DNA from: Chryseosolibacter sp964393795 | Lineage (GTDB): Bacteria > Bacteroidota > Bacteroidia > Cytophagales > Cyclobacteriaceae | Assembly: GCA_964393795.1 (NCBI GenBank) | Contig: CAYMWA010000005.1 | Span: 1-64,000 of the forward strand | Direction: 5' to 3' | DNA length: 64,000 bases | In this document: positions 1-8,491 of the stretch, one piece after another | How the letters are laid out: each line of letters begins with the position of its first letter | How positions within the stretch are numbered: the stretch's first letter is position 1 | Program-made: the position numbers and the translations under genes | Notes under the pieces: generated by a model | What the model was told of the DNA's origin: nothing | Database searches by the model: none | The model's input: the letters and a program-made list of their open reading frames with translations, nothing else

Positions 1-440
1 TCCTGCTCGCGCGTCGCGATGCGGATATCTTCGGTATACCCCTTCGAACCTCCGCCGGTCGGATGCATGTGGATGGTGGCATGCGGCAACGCGTATCGCA
101 TGCCGGTGGCGCCCGCCGTCAGCAAAGCCGTGCCCATACTTGCAGAAACACCCACCGCAAAGGTGGATACCGGCGCCTGAATCATTTGCATGGTATCGTA
201 TATGGCTAGACCGGCATACACGTGACCACCCGGACTGTTTATGTAAAGGTTGATCTGTTTCTTTTGATCAATGCTGTTCAGGTAGAGAAGCTGCGCAACA
301 ATTACGTTTGCAACCGAATCATCAATGCCTGTGCCGAGAAAGATAATGCGCTCCTTCAGGAGCAGGCTGTAAATATCGTAAGCGCGTTCACCCCGGCCGT
401 TGCTATCGATGACCATGGGAATAAGATTGGATTGAAGCAT
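1..440 (-). CDS. clpP: ClpP-family serine protease, C-terminus outside window
   Basis: Reading leftward from an ATG at 438-440, 146 codons are open and run off the window edge. The product matches ClpP, the proteolytic subunit of the cytosolic ATP-dependent Clp protease. It has the N-terminal NLIPMV and GERAYDIYS..LKERIIFLG blocks, the YINSPGG strand, the nucleophile Ser101 in SASMG and the catalytic His124 in ATIHMHP. The catalytic Asp would lie beyond the edge. GVSASMG and IHMHPTGG differ from the GQAASMG and IHQPLGG of the housekeeping Bacteroidota protein, so a second ClpP paralogue is likely. The start lies 3 nt past the stop of the 89-aa gene, so it probably belongs to the sigma-factor operon. 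Confidence 0.93.
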   Translation of the reverse strand, partial: MLQSNLIPMVIDSNGRGERAYDIYSLLLKERIIFLGTGIDDSVANVIVAQLLYLNSIDQKKQINLYINSPGGHVYAGLAIYDTMQMIQAPVSTFAVGVSASMGTALLTAGATGMRYALPHATIHMHPTGGGSKGYTEDIRIATREQ

Positions 441-443
441 AAA

Positions 444-713
444 TCAGGTGTTAAAGTTCTTGAAGATTTCTTCCCGCCAGGAAGATTTAAGGGGATCGTT
501 GAGTAATCCCGTGTGAATAGATTCCATCCGTGCCTTTATCTTTTTCCGGCCATACAATCTTGACAACCGGTATACCAGGCGTTGAAAAAAAATATTTTTC
601 CTCAGCTCCCCGTCCAGCAGCACACTGGCTTGAAAAAGAACGGAGTCAGAGGCGGGCATTTCGCGGTTAAGAAACTTTTCTATCTCGATGGTTCTATTCA
701 AGGAAGTCTTCAT
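444..713 (-). CDS. Small conserved-type protein between sigma factor and clpP
   Basis: An 89-residue, basic, probably cytosolic protein that I do not recognise. It has no signal peptide or membrane segment and looks helical, with charged stretches (REMPASDSVLFQASVLL, YRLSRLYGRKKIKAR). The gene overlaps the 3' end of the upstream ECF sigma gene by 20 bp and ends 3 nt before clpP. Translational coupling to both neighbours is likely. A gene directly after an ECF sigma gene often encodes its regulator, but no anti-sigma motif (zinc-binding HxxxCxxC, transmembrane helix) is visible. That role is therefore only a possibility. Confidence 0.75.
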   Translation of the reverse strand: MKTSLNRTIEIEKFLNREMPASDSVLFQASVLLDGELRKNIFFQRLVYRLSRLYGRKKIKARMESIHTGLLNDPLKSSWREEIFKNFNT

Positions 714-1251
714 AGCCTATGGATTTTGAGCGAATGGCATTGCGCATTTTTTCGATACATTTAAATTTTCTGACCGCCGCCGAATGTTCGTTGCGGAATC
801 CCAGCGTCGCGGCGATGTCGTGCAGTGAAGCATTTTCGTAATAAAACTTTTGAAGCAACTCGAGACATCTTTTGCCTGTGGATTCAACGAACTTCAGTAA
901 CCTTGTCTCATTCACCGTCGGGTAATAATCGGACGGTATCTCAATTGACGACTCCGCATCGGTAAGAGATACATACTTCTTGTCGCGGTGAAACCTGCGG
1001 ATCCACAGGTGTTTTGCAATGCCCACAACATACGCCTCAGGAGAAATGTGGACGGAAAACTCCGGAGACTGGCATTTCTCATGATAGAGCACCATCGCAT
1101 CATGAAAGATGTCTTTTGCTTCCGCAAAGGATGCATGCCTGTTCGCCGCAAACCGCGCAAACGCCGGAAACGCTTTTTCGTAGACTTCTTCGATCCGATC
1201 ATCCCGGATGGCTGTTGCTGAGGGACCCATTGTCCTTTCCAGTAATTCCAT
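694..1251 (-). CDS. ECF-type RNA polymerase sigma factor
   Basis: A 185-residue sigma-70 family protein that would direct RNA polymerase to a dedicated promoter set. Region 2 shows as AEAKDIFHDAMVLYHEK and the following aromatic PEAYVVGIAKHLWIRRFHRD. Region 4 shows as CLELLQKFYYENASLHDIAATLGF with the recognition-helix part SAAVRKFKCIEKMRNAI. The ATG at 1249-1251 is preferred; an in-frame TTG extension to 1278 and an internal ATG at 1230 are alternatives. No FecR-type anti-sigma gene follows, unlike the pair at 45.6 kb. Instead an 89-aa unknown protein and clpP follow with overlap or minimal spacing, suggesting control of a proteolytic stress response. Confidence 0.88.
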   Translation of the reverse strand: MELLERTMGPSATAIRDDRIEEVYEKAFPAFARFAANRHASFAEAKDIFHDAMVLYHEKCQSPEFSVHISPEAYVVGIAKHLWIRRFHRDKKYVSLTDAESSIEIPSDYYPTVNETRLLKFVESTGKRCLELLQKFYYENASLHDIAATLGFRNEHSAAVRKFKCIEKMRNAIRSKSIGYEDFLE

Positions 1252-1278
1252 ATAAATGTGGTTTACTTGTAAGTGCAA

Positions 1279-1769
1279 CCAGAATGGGAGTTATCACGCC
1301 TTTTTCTAACATTTTTTTGCCTGGCTTCTGACCACCGGCCGTAATAATATTTTCGACCTGGTCGCACCGACCGCCTCGGTACCTGACCATACTTTAACAG
1401 AGCCACCGACGGCTGCATTTGGCCTTTAAGAGTTTTCTCGGGCTTTCAAGCTCCCGAGCTGTACCCGCAAGTTTCGGAGATCAAAAAAGTACCGAATTGA
1501 TGGGATAAAAAAGAAACGGCGAAGATAAAATCCCTGTTTTTGATAGGTTTTGATGGTGTTTTATTGAGCGGTGGACCTTCTGCTCACTAGTAAAAGCACA
1601 TTAGCATAAAAATAGTAATTAATTACCTATGTAAATTTGATTAGCAGCGGCAGTCAAGTTTAAGCGGCATTTCGGCCCACAATTTCATCAATTTAAGCCA
1701 TTTCTGGTATTTATAAACAAAAAGGTTTACATTATTGTTATTAATCATAGTTGTTTAAAGATTGGATTT
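1279..1769. other. Intergenic region with palindromes upstream of the antitoxin
   Basis: No gene was found in this 491-bp gap. Visible structure: a 6-bp hairpin CTCGGG/CCCGAG at 1437-1458 without a T-tract; a perfect 12-bp palindrome GTAATTAATTAC at 1615-1626; and an inverted repeat TAAAC-N6-GTTTA at 1714-1729. The last lies about 40 bp before the antitoxin ATG and suits autoregulation by an HTH antitoxin. From about 1500 onward the sequence is clearly more AT-rich than the flanking genes. This region holds both the sigma-factor promoter (leftward) and the antitoxin promoter (rightward), but neither can be fixed precisely. Confidence 0.5.
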
Positions 1770-2246
1770 ATGTTTAAGGAGATATCAATAATTAAGGGCA
1801 TTCACCCAGGGCTGATCCTCGAGCGAAAGCTTCGTGAAAGGAAGCTGAAGAAAAGCCGGTTTGCCATCGCTATCCGGGAATATCCTCAAACGCTGACTGC
1901 GATCACAAAATGCAAAAGAGGAATGAATCCGGCGCTGGCCTTAAAAATCGAGCAGGCACTAGGGTTGGAAGAAGGATACCTGATGGTCCTTCAAGCGCTG
2001 TATGATATGAAACAGGAGAAGTTGCGTCAATATTCCGGCAACGGAACACCCGATCTCTCCAAACTTCGGCCTGGATTGTTTTGGGACACAGACATGAATC
2101 AAATTGACTGGCTTGGTCAGAAACGCGCTGTCATTGAACGCGTCATTGAACGAGGTCGTGAAGATGAGAAAGCAGAGATCAAACGTTTCTATGGTGAGAA
2201 GGCTTTCAACCAAATTGCAGGCGCTCTAAAACTGCAACATGTCTGA
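1770..2246 (+). CDS. HigA-like HTH antitoxin, partner of AbiEii-type toxin
   Basis: A 158-residue cytosolic DNA-binding protein. It opens with HPGLILERKLRERKL, typical of HigA-like antidote proteins, followed by an XRE-type helix-turn-helix (residues about 25-75) with KCKRGMNPALALKIEQALGLEEGYLM. The C-terminal half (WLGQKRAVIERVIERGREDEKAEIKRFYG) is an acidic/basic helical region likely to contact the toxin. The stop overlaps the start of the nucleotidyltransferase-toxin fragment by 8 bp, the usual antitoxin-first arrangement. Because the toxin is cut short, this looks like an orphaned antitoxin. It may still repress its own promoter through the TAAAC/GTTTA inverted repeat upstream. Confidence 0.8.
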   Translation: MFKEISIIKGIHPGLILERKLRERKLKKSRFAIAIREYPQTLTAITKCKRGMNPALALKIEQALGLEEGYLMVLQALYDMKQEKLRQYSGNGTPDLSKLRPGLFWDTDMNQIDWLGQKRAVIERVIERGREDEKAEIKRFYGEKAFNQIAGALKLQHV

Positions 2247-2541
2247 TCGTTTGCACTGGAATACGGTGAAGCCGATTCTCAAAGAAGCGTTGACGGTGCT
2301 GATGCAAAGTAGTTTGTTTGATCCTTTCAGGCTCGTTGGCGGTACTTCGTTGAGCTTGCAACTTGGACACAGGATGTCGGACGACATAGATCTTTTTACA
2401 GACAGTCCCTACGACTCGCTCGACTTCGCTGCGATTGACAGGTTTCTCAGAACGGCTTTTGTCTATGTTTCTGCTCTCGCACCAGGTCCTGTCGGAATGG
2501 GAGTATTTCAACAAAACAGCCCGGGGATCGAAAAAAATTGA
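2239..2541 (+). pseudogene. Truncated AbiEii/AbiGii-type nucleotidyltransferase toxin
   Basis: One hundred codons cover only the N-terminal part of a DUF1814/AbiEii-family nucleotidyltransferase, which is normally 200 residues or more. The core is intact: FRLVGGTSLSLQLGHRMSDDIDLF contains the GG(T/S) loop and the R-x-S-x-DID metal-binding block. Similarity fades after about residue 90 (GPVGMG), the frame stops, and the next gene starts 33 bp later. The C-terminal region is therefore deleted. Family members transfer nucleotides to target RNAs and arrest growth. This fragment is probably inactive. It overlaps the antitoxin gene by 8 bp. Confidence 0.75.
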
Positions 2542-2574
2542 TAATTTGATGAGTTTTTAGTTTGAGAAAATAGC

Positions 2575-3828
2575 ATGCGAAAGAGAAATGTATGGAGCAG
2601 GCTGGCGTGGACTTTATTCTTGTCGTTTCATTTAACCGGCAATGTGACGCTTGCTCAAGAAAAGCCGGATGCTGGCCTTGGGAAGATCGATAAAGGTTTT
2701 CAACTTACGGACGGCGACAGGGTGGTGTTCCTGGGAAACTCCCTGTTTGAAAATGAAATGAGATATGGCTACCTCGAACTGGCCTTAACAACGCGGTGGC
2801 CAAACGCTGCAGTCACTTTCCGGAATCTTGGTTGGAATGGGGATACCGTGTGGGGAGAAGCACGAACTTATATTTCTCCGCCCAGTGGCTATCCGCTGCT
2901 TGTCCAACAGCTCGCAAAGGCTGCACCTACTGTCGTATTTATTGCTTATGGCACCATTGAGTCGGAGAAAGGACAGGCGGGACTTCCCAGGTTTAAAGAG
3001 GGCCTGAATGCATTGCTCGACGAGATAGAACGGCTGGGCGCTAAACCGGTTCTTTTGTCTCCCGCCCCGGTACTGAACGCCGATGTCTATAGTGATATCG
3101 CTTATAGCAACGCTGAACTTGAACGGTACGGTGCTTCGATCAAGGAAATTGCCGCTCGACGCAACGCAACGTTCATTGATATTTTCCATCCACTTCTGCA
3201 AAAGAACAAGCAAATCAAATTGTCGAAGAATGGTATTCACCTGAACGAATACGGATACTACTACCTGGCCAACGTAATCGAATCGGGACTGGGGTTGGAG
3301 TCACGCGAAGCGTCTGCTATTATTGATGTTTCCACGGCTACAACCAACGCGGACACTTCACTTAAAATCCTGGAGACAGGCAAGAAAAAGGAAAGCCTGA
3401 CCTTTTCTGTGGATCCACACTATCTGCCGCTCCCTTCACCCGAGGCAACCAACGGCCGTGCAGATGGAGGTGATATGCTTGCAGTCAAAGGACTCAGAAA
3501 GGGATATTATTCGCTACGTGTGGATGGCGCCCAGGTCGCCACGGCTTCAGCCCGGAAATGGGCGGAGGGGATGCCCATAACACAAGGACCCTACCTCGAC
3601 CAGTCGAACCAGTTGCGCGAATTGATCCTAAAAAAGAATGAGTTGTTCTTCCATCAGTATCGTCCGCAAAACAGAACGTATATTCTCGGATTCCGATCGC
3701 ACGAGCAAGGTCGTCATGCGGCGGGCCTCAAAGATTTAAGCATCATCATCACCTGGCTGGAAGGGCAAATTGATTTACAACGCGTGCCCGAAGCTAAAGT
3801 TTTTCAATTGACAAAAATTAACGAGTAA
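2575..3828 (+). CDS. Exported SGNH/GDSL-like protein with altered catalytic blocks
   Basis: A 417-residue secreted protein (signal peptide to about residue 27, ending TLAQ). The fold is SGNH hydrolase-like: block I VVFLGNSLFE with Ser56, block II NLGWNGDTVWGE, block III FIAYGTIESEKGQAGLPRF, block V KNGIHLNEYGYYYLA with His222. Block III usually carries Asn in the GxNE position and here has Ile128; the usual Asp of DGIH is Asn219. Esterase activity is therefore doubtful. The stop is 1 nt from the next possible start, so it is an operon with the PVC-type cytochrome. Related SGNH proteins commonly accompany such cytochromes in Planctomycetes and Bacteroidota. The exact substrate is unknown. Confidence 0.82.
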   Translation: MRKRNVWSRLAWTLFLSFHLTGNVTLAQEKPDAGLGKIDKGFQLTDGDRVVFLGNSLFENEMRYGYLELALTTRWPNAAVTFRNLGWNGDTVWGEARTYISPPSGYPLLVQQLAKAAPTVVFIAYGTIESEKGQAGLPRFKEGLNALLDEIERLGAKPVLLSPAPVLNADVYSDIAYSNAELERYGASIKEIAARRNATFIDIFHPLLQKNKQIKLSKNGIHLNEYGYYYLANVIESGLGLESREASAIIDVSTATTNADTSLKILETGKKKESLTFSVDPHYLPLPSPEATNGRADGGDMLAVKGLRKGYYSLRVDGAQVATASARKWAEGMPITQGPYLDQSNQLRELILKKNELFFHQYRPQNRTYILGFRSHEQGRHAAGLKDLSIIITWLEGQIDLQRVPEAKVFQLTKINE

Positions 3829-3847
3829 AGTGATAAGAAGAGTAACT

Positions 3848-6800
3848 ATGATGAAGGGAGGGACGAGTAATATACCGACGAGCATATTTTCTAGCTTGCT
3901 TTTCATTCCGGTTTTTCTGGTGATGACAGCCATGGTCAGGCAGGACAGATCCGCCGTCAAAACTGACCCGCAGGAAGAATTGGCGTCATTTCAGATCGCC
4001 GATGGTTTTGAGATAACGCTGTTTGCCGCCGAGCCGATGGTCGTAAAACCAGTTCAAATGAACTGGGATGCTGATGGAAGGCTATGGGTAGTCACCAGTA
4101 CGGCATATCCGCATTTAAAAACCGGCGAGCAGGCTAATGACAAAATTGTTATCCTGGAGGATACAGATGGAGACGGTAAAGCGGATAAGTCGACCATTTT
4201 TGCTGAGGGCCTGCTCACCCCTACCGGAATCTTGCCCGGTGATGGCGGAGTCTACGTGGCCAACTCGACGGAGCTTTTGCATTTGAAGGATACAGACGGA
4301 GACGGCAAGGCTGACGAACGACGTGTTGTGCTAAGTGGGTTTGGCACAGCAGACACGCATCACCTCCTTCACACTTTTCGTTGGGGACCGGAGGGTTTGC
4401 TTCATTTCAATCAGGCAATCTACACCTACAGTCATGTGGAGACACCACATGGAGTTCGGCGGTTGGAGGGGGGCGGTGTTTGGCAGTTGAAACCTGAGAC
4501 GCTTGAACTGGACATATACTTGAAAGGGTTGATCAATCCCTGGGGGTTGCAGTTTGATCGTTGGGGGCAGTCGTTTCTGACTGACGGTGCAGGAAGAGAA
4601 GGCATCAATTATGGCTTTCCCGGTGCAACCTTTGTCTCGTCACCCGGCGCGGAAAAAATTGTGCGGGGTCTTAATCCCGGTCAACCAAAATATTGCGGGT
4701 TGGAGGTCATCTCAGGGAGACATTTACCGGAGTCGTGGGCCGGAAGCGTTGTCACAAATGATTTCAGGGCCAACCGCATTACGCGTTTTGAACTCGAAGA
4801 GCAGGGGAGCGGATATGCTTCGAAGCAGACTGACGATTTGTTGTGGACGGATCATGTGGCTTTCCGGCCTGTCGATGTTTTGCTCGGTCCCGATGGTGCG
4901 CTGTATGTCGCAGACTGGTACAATCCGATCATTCAACATGGCGAAGTGGATTTTCATGATCCGCGACGCGACCAGGAGAGGGGTCGTATCTGGCGTATTG
5001 TGGCCAAAGACCGTCCGCTGGTAGAAGTACCCAAACTAAGTAAGGCATCGATCAGTGTGCTGTTGGATGCCTTAAAATTGCCTGAGGCCTGGACGCGCGG
5101 TCAGGCCAGGCAGGTACTAAAAGAGCGAGGCGCGAGCAACGTTCTGCCCGAGCTTCAAAGGTGGATCGACCAGTTGAACGCGCAGGATCCGGACTATGAA
5201 CATCATCTGGTGGAGGCGCTCTGGGTTCATCAGGCATTGGACCATGTAAATGCGCCACTACTCCTACGACTACTGCATGCAAAGCGTCACAACGCGCGGG
5301 CTGCGGGCTACAGGGCGCTTCAGTACTGGCACAAAGAGATTTCCGATGTACCCGCGTTGCTTGCAAAGGGTGTAACAGACGAGCATCCGCAAGTGCGTCT
5401 CGAGGCAGTGATCGCACTCGGTAATATGCAAAGCGTAGAGGCCGCCCGCACTGCTTTACGCGTACTGGATTTTCCGATGGATGAATTTTTGGATTACGCG
5501 CTATGGCGGACCATCCGGAACCTTGAGCCTTTCGTAATGGAACGACTCAAGACGGAACCTGATTTCGGGGTCAGTCCCGATAAGACCGTTTTCACGCTTT
5601 TATCCTTAAGCAACCCAAAGGCTATCGGTTGGCTCCTGGATCTTTACAAGAAGAACCAGGTGCCGGCAAAGTATGAAAAAGATGTACTGGACCGCATTGC
5701 CAAATCCGGAGGCCCGGACCATTTGAACACACTTTTTGACATGGTCGTTGAGGGCTACAAGGGTGCAGATGAAAGCGTAGCAGCTCAGTTGCATGCGCTT
5801 GTGGAGGCCGCCAGGGATCGAAAAGTGAAGCCGAACAACAGATTGGACCGGATCGGTACCTTTCTCGGCAGCACCAACGAGGACATCGTCCTCAGCGCCA
5901 TACAACTGACGGGCTATTGGGAGCAGGAAAATACGCAGCTCATCAAGCTCATCCGAAACGGTGACAAGCGAATCGTAGAGGCGGCTCTAAATGCGTTGGC
6001 GGTGTCGGATAAGGAGGAAGCAGAGAAGTTGCTCATTAGTCTGGCAGATAAAAAGAATGACCTCCAGATCAGGCTTCTTGCTATCACTCGGCTCGTGCCG
6101 CTGAATGTGGGCGAAGCTGGACGATTGGGTGTGCTGCTGTTACAGGATTTAACAGCGGAGCAGGACATTACTCGTCTTTTTAAGGCGCTACTGGCAGATG
6201 AGCAAGGTGCCGGTGTACTCACTAAGGAACTGCTAGCACGAAAGGTATCGGTCCGTGTGGCCAAAGCCGGCAGGATGGCAGTGGAAGGAGAGGTAGCACC
6301 TGATCGGCATGATGATGACGATGTCAGACAGCTGAAAAAAGTATTGGAAGACATGGGAGGCAAATTGCCACCAGAGCGCATGCCGCAGCAGATGAGCAGT
6401 CAGGAAATGGATGCGTTGGCGGTGAGGATTAAAGCTACCGGCGTTGCAGATCGTGGCGAAGGCGTATTTCGCAAGCTCAATTGTATACCCTGTCACGGTA
6501 TTGGCGGCGCCGGCGGACAGCTTGGCCCCGACCTGAGCAGCCTTGGTGCGAGTTCCCCGGTAGAGACCATCATCCGCTCAATCCTTTTGCCGGCCAGCTC
6601 CATTAAAGAAGGTTTCGAGCTACAACGCGTAGTGAAACATGACGGCGGCCAGGTGATGGGCTACCTGATAAGTAATGGCGCATCAGAAATTGTGATGCGG
6701 GATTTTGCAGGCAAGGCGGTATCGGTGAATAAGAGTCAGATCAAGACCTTTGAAAAGGTGCCCGGTTCTCTGATGCCTCCGGGATTGACGGCGGGGCTAA

Positions 6801-7324
6801 CAAAGGAAGAGTTTGGTAACCTCGTTAGTTTCCTCTCGCAATTGGGAAAACCAGGAAAGTACCGCGTTCCGAATGAACGTTACGTGCGGCGATGGAAATT
6901 TGTTGTGGGAGATAAGATCATGACGGAAAGGGTGAGCAATGATGGACCCGACTACCTGATGAAGGAGAACGTGAAGATGGCATTTAGTCCTGTCTATAGT
7001 AAAGTCTCTGGCGAATTGCCCATTGAGGAACTACCGGTCATCGGAAAATCAGACAAGGCGTACAGCTTTGTGAAATTTGAAGTCGAAGTTTTAAGCGGGG
7101 GCGTCGTCCGTTTTTCCACGAATTCGGTTGCCGGCCTTGCGGCTTGGGTTGGGCAAAAACCAATTCCGTTGTCCGGAACAAACATCGACGTCAATCTGTC
7201 CCCCGGAATGCACGAAATAATGCTGGTCATTGATCGGAATAAGCGAAGGCAAGGCGGATTGAAAATTGCGTTGACCGATGTTGCGGGGTCTTCTGCGCAA
7301 GCGAGATTGGTGATGGGACAATAA
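3848..7324 (+). CDS. PVC-type membrane-bound dehydrogenase / HEAT-repeat / cytochrome c protein
   Basis: A 1158-residue exported protein. After an N-terminal membrane/signal segment (FSSLLFIPVFLVMTAMV) come a beta-propeller 'membrane-bound dehydrogenase' domain with two EF-hand-like DTDGDGKAD loops (about 105 and 148), then HEAT-like helical repeats (about 400-750), then a c-type heme site CIPCH (Cys879, Cys882, His883) followed by GGQLGPDLSSLG, and a beta-rich C-terminus. It probably acts as a periplasmic electron-accepting sugar or alcohol dehydrogenase, but the substrate is not known. The ATG at 3848 is chosen; a GTG at 3830, directly after the SGNH stop, is possible. A second, shorter paralogue lies at 38.9 kb. 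Confidence 0.88.
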   Translation: MMKGGTSNIPTSIFSSLLFIPVFLVMTAMVRQDRSAVKTDPQEELASFQIADGFEITLFAAEPMVVKPVQMNWDADGRLWVVTSTAYPHLKTGEQANDKIVILEDTDGDGKADKSTIFAEGLLTPTGILPGDGGVYVANSTELLHLKDTDGDGKADERRVVLSGFGTADTHHLLHTFRWGPEGLLHFNQAIYTYSHVETPHGVRRLEGGGVWQLKPETLELDIYLKGLINPWGLQFDRWGQSFLTDGAGREGINYGFPGATFVSSPGAEKIVRGLNPGQPKYCGLEVISGRHLPESWAGSVVTNDFRANRITRFELEEQGSGYASKQTDDLLWTDHVAFRPVDVLLGPDGALYVADWYNPIIQHGEVDFHDPRRDQERGRIWRIVAKDRPLVEVPKLSKASISVLLDALKLPEAWTRGQARQVLKERGASNVLPELQRWIDQLNAQDPDYEHHLVEALWVHQALDHVNAPLLLRLLHAKRHNARAAGYRALQYWHKEISDVPALLAKGVTDEHPQVRLEAVIALGNMQSVEAARTALRVLDFPMDEFLDYALWRTIRNLEPFVMERLKTEPDFGVSPDKTVFTLLSLSNPKAIGWLLDLYKKNQVPAKYEKDVLDRIAKSGGPDHLNTLFDMVVEGYKGADESVAAQLHALVEAARDRKVKPNNRLDRIGTFLGSTNEDIVLSAIQLTGYWEQENTQLIKLIRNGDKRIVEAALNALAVSDKEEAEKLLISLADKKNDLQIRLLAITRLVPLNVGEAGRLGVLLLQDLTAEQDITRLFKALLADEQGAGVLTKELLARKVSVRVAKAGRMAVEGEVAPDRHDDDDVRQLKKVLEDMGGKLPPERMPQQMSSQEMDALAVRIKATGVADRGEGVFRKLNCIPCHGIGGAGGQLGPDLSSLGASSPVETIIRSILLPASSIKEGFELQRVVKHDGGQVMGYLISNGASEIVMRDFAGKAVSVNKSQIKTFEKVPGSLMPPGLTAGLTKEEFGNLVSFLSQLGKPGKYRVPNERYVRRWKFVVGDKIMTERVSNDGPDYLMKENVKMAFSPVYSKVSGELPIEELPVIGKSDKAYSFVKFEVEVLSGGVVRFSTNSVAGLAAWVGQKPIPLSGTNIDVNLSPGMHEIMLVIDRNKRRQGGLKIALTDVAGSSAQARLVMGQ

Positions 7325-7338
7325 AGTCATTTGCCCAG

Positions 7339-8340
7339 GTGGATTCACTTACACAAATTGTTCTAGGCGCCGCCGTCGGAGAAGCGGTTTTAGGAAAAAA
7401 GGTCGGAAACAAAGCCATGCTCTATGGTGCAATTGCCGGCACCATCCCCGACCTGGATACTTTTGCCAGCTATTTTACTGACACAGTTACCGCCATTGAA
7501 ATTCATCGCGGCTTTACCCATTCGATATTCTTTTCGGTCGTCTTTGCTCCCCTCTTTGGATGGTTGGTCGCCAAAATCGAACGAAGATCGCCGGCCGATT
7601 GGAAAGACTGGTCATGGCTCATGTTTTGGGGCTTCCTCACACATCCGCTGCTCGATTCTTTTACTACATGGGGTACACAGCTTTTCTGGCCGCTGGAAGC
7701 CAGACTGGATTTCAAGACTATTTTTGTGATTGATCCGCTCTATACCTTGCCCTTTCTCGTCTTGTTGATAATGGCCATGGCCTCAAGGAGGGGATCCAAA
7801 AAACGAAAAAAGTACAATACGCTTGGGCTACTCATCAGCAGCGCTTACTTGTTGCTTTGCCTCTGCCTTAAAGGAGTGGCCTACCACCAGTTCAAAACAG
7901 CGCTGGAAGATCAGGGTATCGCATACCTGCAATTGGAAACGAAACCTTCGCCGTTTAACAACATCCTTTGGACAGCAAACGTCGAAGTTGATGATGCTTA
8001 TCTGATTGGTGATTATTCGTTCTTCGATTCCCAACCCATAACATTTGACCGCTATTCTAAAAATCATGAGTTGTTGGCGGATCTTCGCGCCAACGAAAAG
8101 ATCGAACGCATGATTAAGATTTCGGAGGGATGGTTTATCATCACCGAAAAAAACGGTGCGCTATTTTTCAATGACCTGCGCTTTGGCGTTTTGGACCCCA
8201 ATACCGAAGAACCAGAGTTCGTGTTCAGCTATCACATCGTGAAAAGAAGTGGTGGTATTGACATAGAAGAAGTCGAACGAAAACCGGCCGAGGCCAAAAA
8301 GTTGTTGGGTGATCTAGGCACGAGGATACTCGGGAATTGA
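7339..8340 (+). CDS. YdjM-like (DUF457) membrane-bound metal-dependent hydrolase
   Basis: A 333-residue integral membrane protein of the LexA-binding, inner-membrane-associated hydrolase family (YdjM/DUF457). It starts with the family signature MDSLTQIVLGAAVGEAVLGKK. Conserved metal-ligand-type blocks are IPDLDTF, HRGFTHS and HPLLDSFTTWGTQLFWP, followed by several hydrophobic helices and a soluble C-terminal domain of about 140 residues. The start is a GTG 14 bp after the cytochrome gene, so co-transcription is plausible. The physiological substrate of the family is unknown; phospholipid or lipid-linked substrates are only a guess. Confidence 0.85.
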   Translation: MDSLTQIVLGAAVGEAVLGKKVGNKAMLYGAIAGTIPDLDTFASYFTDTVTAIEIHRGFTHSIFFSVVFAPLFGWLVAKIERRSPADWKDWSWLMFWGFLTHPLLDSFTTWGTQLFWPLEARLDFKTIFVIDPLYTLPFLVLLIMAMASRRGSKKRKKYNTLGLLISSAYLLLCLCLKGVAYHQFKTALEDQGIAYLQLETKPSPFNNILWTANVEVDDAYLIGDYSFFDSQPITFDRYSKNHELLADLRANEKIERMIKISEGWFIITEKNGALFFNDLRFGVLDPNTEEPEFVFSYHIVKRSGGIDIEEVERKPAEAKKLLGDLGTRILGN

Positions 8341-8370
8341 AAACGATGCTTCACCTTCTTCTACCCGTAT

Positions 8371-8408
8371 GTCACCGCTAAGACGCTGAGGCGCGAAGAA
8401 TCGCAAAG
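8371..8408 (+). repeat. Interspersed-type repeat (CGCTAAGACGC...CGCAAAG)
   Basis: The gap between convergent genes contains ACCGCTAAGACGCTGAGGCG and, a few bases on, AATCGCAAAG. Runs of this CGCTAAGACGC/CGCAAAG type are common intergenic repeats in Bacteroidota genomes. Only one degenerate copy is seen here. The rest of the 151-bp gap has no clear terminator. Confidence 0.35.
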
Positions 8409-8491
8409 TATTTGTTTCTTCTTCGCCCTCGCGCGTCAGCGTGAAGGGCAGGCTCTTTGCCCTCCTCCACTCCAATGCCGTGTGCTTGTCT

